A DNA stretch of 26,639 nucleotides, taken from positions 1 through 26,639 of IMG/VR virus record IMGVR_UViG_3300045581_000055, one strand, 5' to 3'. The stretch is from a virus. Below, piece by piece: positions 22,480 to 26,639 of the stretch. Both the position numbers and the translations under genes were made by a program. Each line of letters opens with the position of its first letter. Position 1 is the stretch's first letter. A model generated the notes under the pieces. It ran no database searches. It worked only from the letters and a program-made list of their open reading frames with translations, and was not told the origin of the DNA.

Positions 22480-22492
22480 TCTATAGCCCCAA
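22480..22492 (-). promoter_or_regulatory. Putative phage RNA polymerase promoter, copy 1 (before the replication region)
   Basis: TTGGGGCTATAGA on the minus strand is identical to the copies at 15541-15529 and 13306-13294. It lies in the 47-nt gap between the 87-aa and 59-aa genes. By analogy with T7 and SP6 the start would be G22481, giving a leader of about 29 nt with a good ribosome-binding site. It would drive ssDNA-binding protein, rusA and the 67-aa gene up to the terminator at 21143. Confidence 0.75.
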
Positions 22493-22499
22493 CCCAAAA

Positions 22500-22763
22500 T
22501 TAAGGCCAATCCTTGTAATAAACCGAACCAATAGAAACGAGATTGAATTTATAATTATTGGGAACAACCTCGACGGCATTAACTCGGTCCAGTTCTAGAA
22601 TCTTTCCAGCTACTTCGTCAATGTCTGGTAGATCCCATAGATCTTTCACAAAAGTATGAAGATCGTTATTTGATTCTTTAGTAACTACTTCTGGATACTG
22701 TCTCCAGATTCTAATATCAAAGTTCTTTGTGCTGGTCTTAATAATATATTCACGAATATTCAT
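22500..22763 (-). CDS. 87-aa protein of unknown function
   Basis: The protein begins MNIREYIIKTSTKNFDIRIW, has an acidic middle (TFVKDLWDLPDIDEVAGKI) and a beta-rich end (NAVEVVPNNYKFNLVSIG). It looks like a small alpha/beta fold. The ATG overlaps the preceding stop (ATGA). It is the last gene before promoter motif copy 1. It could be an early host-takeover protein by position, but nothing in the sequence says so. Confidence 0.7.
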   Translation of the reverse strand: MNIREYIIKTSTKNFDIRIWRQYPEVVTKESNNDLHTFVKDLWDLPDIDEVAGKILELDRVNAVEVVPNNYKFNLVSIGSVYYKDWP

Positions 22764-22936
22764 AAGTCACACTCAATATGTCTAATCTCTACAGATGATT
22801 GTCCATCTGGAAATTTATTCAACATATCACAAATAGTAATAATAAGTTTATCTGGTGATACAATCTTCATCTCATCTACATTATAGATGTATTGATCGTT
22901 AGAAAACTTTCTAAGTTTAACTTCATATAACTTCAT
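22760..22936 (-). CDS. 58-aa protein of unknown function
   Basis: The start used is ATG at 22936-22934, which overlaps the phosphoesterase stop (ATGA); the frame is open for 16 more codons upstream but would overlap that gene by 52 bp. The protein reads MKLYEVKLRKFSNDQYIYNV, then MKIVSPDKLIITICDMLNKF and a short acidic end. It has some resemblance in pattern to the following 87-aa protein (mixed beta strands and one helix), which could mean a related fold, but identity is low by eye. Confidence 0.68.
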   Translation of the reverse strand: MKLYEVKLRKFSNDQYIYNVDEMKIVSPDKLIITICDMLNKFPDGQSSVEIRHIECDL

Positions 22937-23595
22937 AGATTCATAAGCTCCAAATAAGGATGCCCGTCTTTTACAACACCACAACTAAGCACAGGTTTCT
23001 TAAGATAGTTAGAACCATAACGCATAGCAAGATGGTTTCTATCTACTCCAGATCCAACATTCATACCGAAGAACCTAGTGTTAGGACCAACAACCCAGTT
23101 GATACCAGCAACACTATGTGTATGACCCATAACCACAGACATGGCTCTCATTTTAGCAGCATTAAATGCTGGGTATAAAGAAGAACAACCAGTTCCGTGA
23201 GTATAGAATACATCATCAATAGTGTGACCCCAATCCCAAGTCCAATTGGGTGTATCGTACAGTTCATTCCAGTTCTTTAAATAAACATCTGGAATACCCG
23301 CATCAGCTGCAAGTCTAGCTACACGCTCATCGTGATTGCCAATACAAATTTTCATTGTAGGAAACACATCATACCACTTATTAATGCACTTGATTGCTGC
23401 TTTAAACTCATCCATAGCAGCTGGGTGTTCTGGGTGTTTCTTATGAAATGAAATGCAATGATGATCTACAACATCTCCGATATGCACAAACTCATCGCAT
23501 TTGTATTTAGTGGCTACACTTTTTACAAACTTAAGATAGTCTGAATGCACGGCGGGAAAGTGTGTATCACCGATTACGAGAACGGTTTTTGACAT
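22933..23595 (-). CDS. Calcineurin-like metallophosphoesterase
   Basis: The 220-residue enzyme has the full two-metal motif set: GDTHFP (D10, H12), GDVVDHH (D41), GNHDE (N87, H88), H133 in YTHGTG, and GHTHS (H158, H160). The family includes phage protein phosphatases and nucleases, and the substrate is not shown by the sequence. In the early region near the RNA polymerase it may act on host nucleotides, RNA or phosphoproteins. It overlaps the 75-aa gene before it by 29 bp and is coupled to the next gene by ATGA. Confidence 0.9.
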   Translation of the reverse strand: MSKTVLVIGDTHFPAVHSDYLKFVKSVATKYKCDEFVHIGDVVDHHCISFHKKHPEHPAAMDEFKAAIKCINKWYDVFPTMKICIGNHDERVARLAADAGIPDVYLKNWNELYDTPNWTWDWGHTIDDVFYTHGTGCSSLYPAFNAAKMRAMSVVMGHTHSVAGINWVVGPNTRFFGMNVGSGVDRNHLAMRYGSNYLKKPVLSCGVVKDGHPYLELMNL

Positions 23596-23794
23596 TAACT
23601 CTCCTTTGCATATCTTCTTTCCATTGCTGACTTAAGGGCGGCAGCGGTTCGCCTCCATCATTCTGATGAATAGGTGCATTAACATCAAACTCCCCACGCA
23701 AATGAGCAAGCTGATATGCGTTTAACTTTGTGTCGTTCTGCACCGTATAAAACTTTCCATTAAGTTTTGTCTTTGTCTTTTTCGTCTTCTTCAT
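23567..23794 (-). CDS. 75-aa basic protein of unknown function (KLNGKFYTVQND)
   Basis: The protein has a Lys/Thr-rich start, then LNGKFYTVQNDTKLNAYQLA, HLRGEFDVNAP, a Gly/Pro-rich loop and a basic tail. The ATG has AAGGA 5 nt upstream but lies 35 bp inside the end of the preceding gene, and its own end overlaps the phosphoesterase by 29 bp. In the first overlap one Lys/Asp-rich DNA repeat (GAAAAAGACAAAGAC) is read as an acidic tail in one frame and a basic head in the other. Function unknown. Confidence 0.65.
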   Translation of the reverse strand: MKKTKKTKTKLNGKFYTVQNDTKLNAYQLAHLRGEFDVNAPIHQNDGGEPLPPLSQQWKEDMQRRVNVKNRSRNR

Positions 23795-23987
23795 CTGGTC
23801 CTTTCTCTACAAATATACTAAGTTCTACGACAGGATCAAAGTTTGTTATGTTTAATAATTCTAATTCTTTCTCTGCATTCTCTACAAACAAGTTAGCAAA
23901 CTTCACAGTAGGAACAAAGATGGTTAGTTCTTTTACTTTCTTTTTTGATTTAATTAAAGCTACTAGTTTTTCTATAGCTTCTTCCAT
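23760..23987 (-). CDS. 75-aa protein with acidic tail, after RNA polymerase
   Basis: The protein begins MEEAIEKLVALIKSKKKVKE, has a hydrophobic strand LTIFVPTVKFANLFVE, and ends in a strongly acidic tail of Asp, Glu and Lys. It starts 29 nt after the RNA polymerase stop, with AAGGA upstream. Acidic small early proteins in phages sometimes mimic DNA or inhibit host enzymes, but that is inference. No family is recognised. Confidence 0.66.
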   Translation of the reverse strand: MEEAIEKLVALIKSKKKVKELTIFVPTVKFANLFVENAEKELELLNITNFDPVVELSIFVEKGPDEEDEKDKDKT

Positions 23988-24015
23988 CTGTCCTTCATTA
24001 CCACAACTAAATACT

Positions 24016-26481
24016 TCATTGGAAGAAATAAGGAGACTCCTTTACATCTTTGATTTCAAGAGTTCCTATTGCTGGTATTGCTGGAAGTTCAACTCTTAAA
24101 AGAGATTCTAGGTTTTCTTTTAACAACTCTAGTTGATTATCTTTATGAATCTCAAAGAATTGTTCTGTCGTTATACTCCTTAGCGCAGGAATGTATGGAG
24201 CGTATGTTCCATACGAGTCGTGAACAAAAGAAAGTTCTTCTATTTTAACGGCTAGAAGACCAGCGATAACAGACCACATATGTGATGCGTCTAAACTGTG
24301 AATAAAATTAGGAGCGATTGCATTATTAACAGACTCTGAATCAATCCGTTCTTTATCTGCATTACCAAAATGCAACTCCTTCATATTGAAAAGCTTTGCT
24401 ACTGAGCGTCTAGTTTGAATCTCATAGTATTGGTGAACTACTTTAAAACCACACGGCGTAGTCCATTCAAGATTTTTACCAAGATCACTAGCAATATCAG
24501 CGACTTCCTTCAACCACTTCTTACCTTCGTTAGCTGATTCTAAACAGCCACGCAAGGCTTGGTCAATGTAGGTCGCCAACTCCATGACAGCAGCACTAAG
24601 TCTTTCTTTGTTTACCCAGTCTAAATGACCATCACTACGACAATACTTTCTAATCCCATAGAATGTAACACCATAAGGATCTGTCATTACCGCTCTTTTT
24701 ACAACAGATCTACCTATTTCACCTTCCCAGTGTGTAAGGAATATATTACACCACTCGTTTTCTTTTGCGTCTTCTACCATCATATTTGTACAACGGTCAG
24801 CCACAAACGAATATACATCTTGTGGTTCACCCGTATCAAATAAATTAACCATTTTGCCAATGGCTTTATCTTTCATAATAGCCGCCCAGTGTTGGATACC
24901 ATTACACGATCCATCCATTTGTACAGGCAACTGAGTCAAACCATCTGTTCTAAATAATTCAAATATAGCAGCAAGTCTTTGAAATGTAGTATTCTTTTTC
25001 TTCTTATCTGAACACCAAAACTTTCGCGTATCGTATGGGTTATCATGGATAGCTTTAAGCATAACCATATTATCATCAACCCATTTAATTCTTTCAGCAA
25101 AAGTAATCTTATCCTGGTCAAAAAGATTTGCAATATGAATCTTTAACCAGTACCTACCTTCATCTGTCTGCTTGATAGGCGTTGCAAAATAAATCAACGC
25201 TTTGTCAAAATCACAAGACTGCGGACTAAGTAATTCACAAGCCGTATAAGCGCGACCTCTGAAGTCGCAAGTATACACATGATAAAAGAACTTATGCTTT
25301 ATCAAATCCTTAGCTAACCGCAGACGAACAAGCATACGAGAACGCAAATGTTCTTCTTTGTACCAAGCAGCATATGCTTCTTCCTTTCTAGCTTTCCAGT
25401 GCATTCGTTCTTCTTTAGTTCCTTGCTCTGGATAAGGTTCTGCGAAATCAAATGCAGTGAAGTCATATGCTGGTAGGTTTCCATCCTTAGTATTGTTCTT
25501 AAACAATCCCTCCATCACTTCATATACTTTGTTATTTATAGCCCACTCTGTTTGCATAAGAGCATTAAGACCATTAACAACAGTAGTAGAAGGTGTGGAA
25601 CCTTTTTGTTTTTTGGCTTGTTCTTCATCTTCAAATACATCCCTAAAGCGTTGAACAACTGGCTTTCTTACATACGCAAGTAAGTGACCACCAGAAGAAT
25701 CTATTGTATGATTCACGGGCGGTACAATCATCGGCCTATAAATCATCGCTGCTTTTGTAATCATATCTGAGTGAGCTTTATTCAACTCACAAAGAATCTC
25801 TTCATTAAAACTAACCAATACTTTTTCTCGCCATCCACGATTGCTATAAGTACGAACATTAGTTAGTTTGATTATACCACTTGTCTCTGCTATGCGTAAC
25901 ATGTGATGCCCAAAGTCTTCCTTTTGTTTTCGGTTAAACTTTGAACGATCTAAACATCCCATCTTCTTAGCAAAGGCTACACATCTTTTAGTTGTCCAAG
26001 ACTTAAGATACTGAGATTGAGTAAGCCAGTCCTTTTTAAAATCTTGCTTTGCTTTTTGATACCCAATGATATCTATAACCATATGGGAAATCTCAAGCGC
26101 AACATGTTGTGCTGTTGGTAAAGGAAGTTCTTTAATATCCAGATCTCTAGTCCAAATGTTAGAACCAAACCACTCAATCATAATAGTACGAAGAGTGATA
26201 TCTGCCATCTTCCTAGCACCAACAGCAAACAAAGGATACGCCCATTCGGGTGTTCGTTTAGATTTAGATACATTATCTATCCACTCCTGATAAGCAGGCT
26301 CTAGATAAGCTATGCACTTATCTAGAAGTTCCTGCTCAGGAATACCTTCATCTGGGCTTACATCATAAACATCCCAATACTTTTGTTCACTGGCTAAAAG
26401 CATATCTTCTTCAAGAGTTACTTGAAGATTCTTTCGTCTTTCTTGTTCTTCTTTAGAAAGATTGTTCCAATTAGTTAACAA
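24016..26481 (-). CDS. Single-subunit DNA-dependent RNA polymerase (T7 gp1-like), TTG start
   Basis: The 821-residue enzyme (T7: 883) transcribes phage genes from phage promoters. Key residues are in place: D523 in MDGSCNGIQHW (T7 D537), K595 and Y603 in RSVVKRAVMTDPYG (T7 K631, Y639), D755 in VHDSYGT (T7 D812), plus CDFRGRAYTACELLSPQ (405-421). The start is TTG at 26481-26479, with GGAGG 6 nt upstream; the next ATG is residue 27, so TTG is favoured. It ends in SPYFFQ, with a C-terminal aromatic pair as in T7. The TTG may limit how much is made. Its likely target is the motif at 22480, 15529 and 13294. Confidence 0.97.
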   Translation of the reverse strand: MLTNWNNLSKEEQERRKNLQVTLEEDMLLASEQKYWDVYDVSPDEGIPEQELLDKCIAYLEPAYQEWIDNVSKSKRTPEWAYPLFAVGARKMADITLRTIMIEWFGSNIWTRDLDIKELPLPTAQHVALEISHMVIDIIGYQKAKQDFKKDWLTQSQYLKSWTTKRCVAFAKKMGCLDRSKFNRKQKEDFGHHMLRIAETSGIIKLTNVRTYSNRGWREKVLVSFNEEILCELNKAHSDMITKAAMIYRPMIVPPVNHTIDSSGGHLLAYVRKPVVQRFRDVFEDEEQAKKQKGSTPSTTVVNGLNALMQTEWAINNKVYEVMEGLFKNNTKDGNLPAYDFTAFDFAEPYPEQGTKEERMHWKARKEEAYAAWYKEEHLRSRMLVRLRLAKDLIKHKFFYHVYTCDFRGRAYTACELLSPQSCDFDKALIYFATPIKQTDEGRYWLKIHIANLFDQDKITFAERIKWVDDNMVMLKAIHDNPYDTRKFWCSDKKKKNTTFQRLAAIFELFRTDGLTQLPVQMDGSCNGIQHWAAIMKDKAIGKMVNLFDTGEPQDVYSFVADRCTNMMVEDAKENEWCNIFLTHWEGEIGRSVVKRAVMTDPYGVTFYGIRKYCRSDGHLDWVNKERLSAAVMELATYIDQALRGCLESANEGKKWLKEVADIASDLGKNLEWTTPCGFKVVHQYYEIQTRRSVAKLFNMKELHFGNADKERIDSESVNNAIAPNFIHSLDASHMWSVIAGLLAVKIEELSFVHDSYGTYAPYIPALRSITTEQFFEIHKDNQLELLKENLESLLRVELPAIPAIGTLEIKDVKESPYFFQ

Positions 26482-26503
26482 GATAGACCTCCAGTAAACT
26501 TAA

Positions 26504-26639
26504 TTAAACAAGGGCAAGTGCAGACTGCATAACATCAACAGTAAGATCCTGTTGCTTGCCAAGCAGATTATTGTATGCACGGTTTTCGCTCGTAGGCTTA
26601 CGCCCACGGGCAGGATTCTTATGCTGAATCCACTTAGTT
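26504..26639 (-). CDS. C-terminal 44 residues of an unknown protein (5' end beyond window)
   Basis: The frame is open from the right edge to TAA at 26506-26504. The visible part has a basic stretch (HKNPARGRKPTSENRAY) and ends in a helix GKQQDLTVDVMQSALALV. It precedes the RNA polymerase by 22 nt, which holds only its ribosome-binding site. The basic stretch might bind nucleic acid. Product unknown. Confidence 0.65.
   Translation of the reverse strand, partial: TKWIQHKNPARGRKPTSENRAYNNLLGKQQDLTVDVMQSALALV

Noticed and set aside
23971-23978. GCTATAGA near the start of the 75-aa gene as a fourth promoter
   Set aside because: Only 8 of 13 bases match, the GGGG block is missing, and the bases are explained by codons for AIE.
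1-26639. CRISPR arrays, tRNA genes, insertion sequences, integrase or attachment sites
   Set aside because: No direct repeat series, cloverleaf pattern, transposase or recombinase motif was seen, and gaps between genes are too short to hold them.

Overview
This window is most of the genome of a T7-like podovirus (Autographiviridae-type, with its own single-subunit RNA polymerase). It is AT-rich, tightly packed, and every supported gene lies on the minus strand. Reading runs from the right edge to the left. The nucleotide-metabolism set (monomeric B12-dependent ribonucleotide reductase, ThyX, dUTPase, a deaminase, a probable dNMP kinase) and several tiny Lys/Cys-rich proteins suggest a marine or aquatic phage, in the style of pelagiphages, roseophages and cyanopodoviruses. 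The host cannot be fixed from this window. No integrase, tRNA, CRISPR array, insertion sequence or photosynthesis gene was seen.

Layout along the direction of transcription: (1) 26639-22500, early region: the C-terminus of an unknown protein, the phage RNA polymerase (TTG start), two small unknown proteins, a calcineurin-like phosphoesterase and two more small proteins. (2) 22492-16505, replication and nucleotide region: a putative phage promoter, a 59-aa protein, a gp2.5-like ssDNA-binding protein, a RusA-type resolvase, a 67-aa protein, an intrinsic terminator, ThyX, a deaminase, primase-helicase, a 71-aa protein and a family A DNA polymerase. (3) 16504-13308, mixed region: a holin-like protein, three unknown or weakly assigned proteins (one possibly a papain-like fold), a probable dNMP kinase, a 26-aa membrane microprotein, a 5'-3' exonuclease and an Ig-like beta protein. 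A second putative promoter lies inside this region. (4) 13306-10868: a third putative promoter, dUTPase and ribonucleotide reductase. (5) 10864-1, virion region: four unassigned proteins, portal, four overlapping tiny basic genes, scaffold, major capsid protein, a strong terminator at the place of T7 T-phi, tail tubular proteins A and B, and the start of the tail fibre, which runs off the left edge. Terminase, internal core proteins and the rest of the tail fibre must lie outside the window, if present.

How it fits together: the RNA polymerase probably transcribes the later regions from a 13-nt motif (TTGGGGCTATAGA) that occurs exactly three times, always in the direction of transcription. 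Reductase, deaminase, dUTPase, ThyX and kinase form an almost complete route to dTTP that feeds the polymerase and primase-helicase. Exonuclease and RusA would degrade or resolve DNA for replication and packaging. Most genes are translationally coupled through ATGA, TAATG or 8-bp overlaps. There is no intergenic stretch longer than about 155 bases. Several very small genes were found by reading the gaps directly: 43, 47, 59 and 26 aa, plus fragments at both edges.
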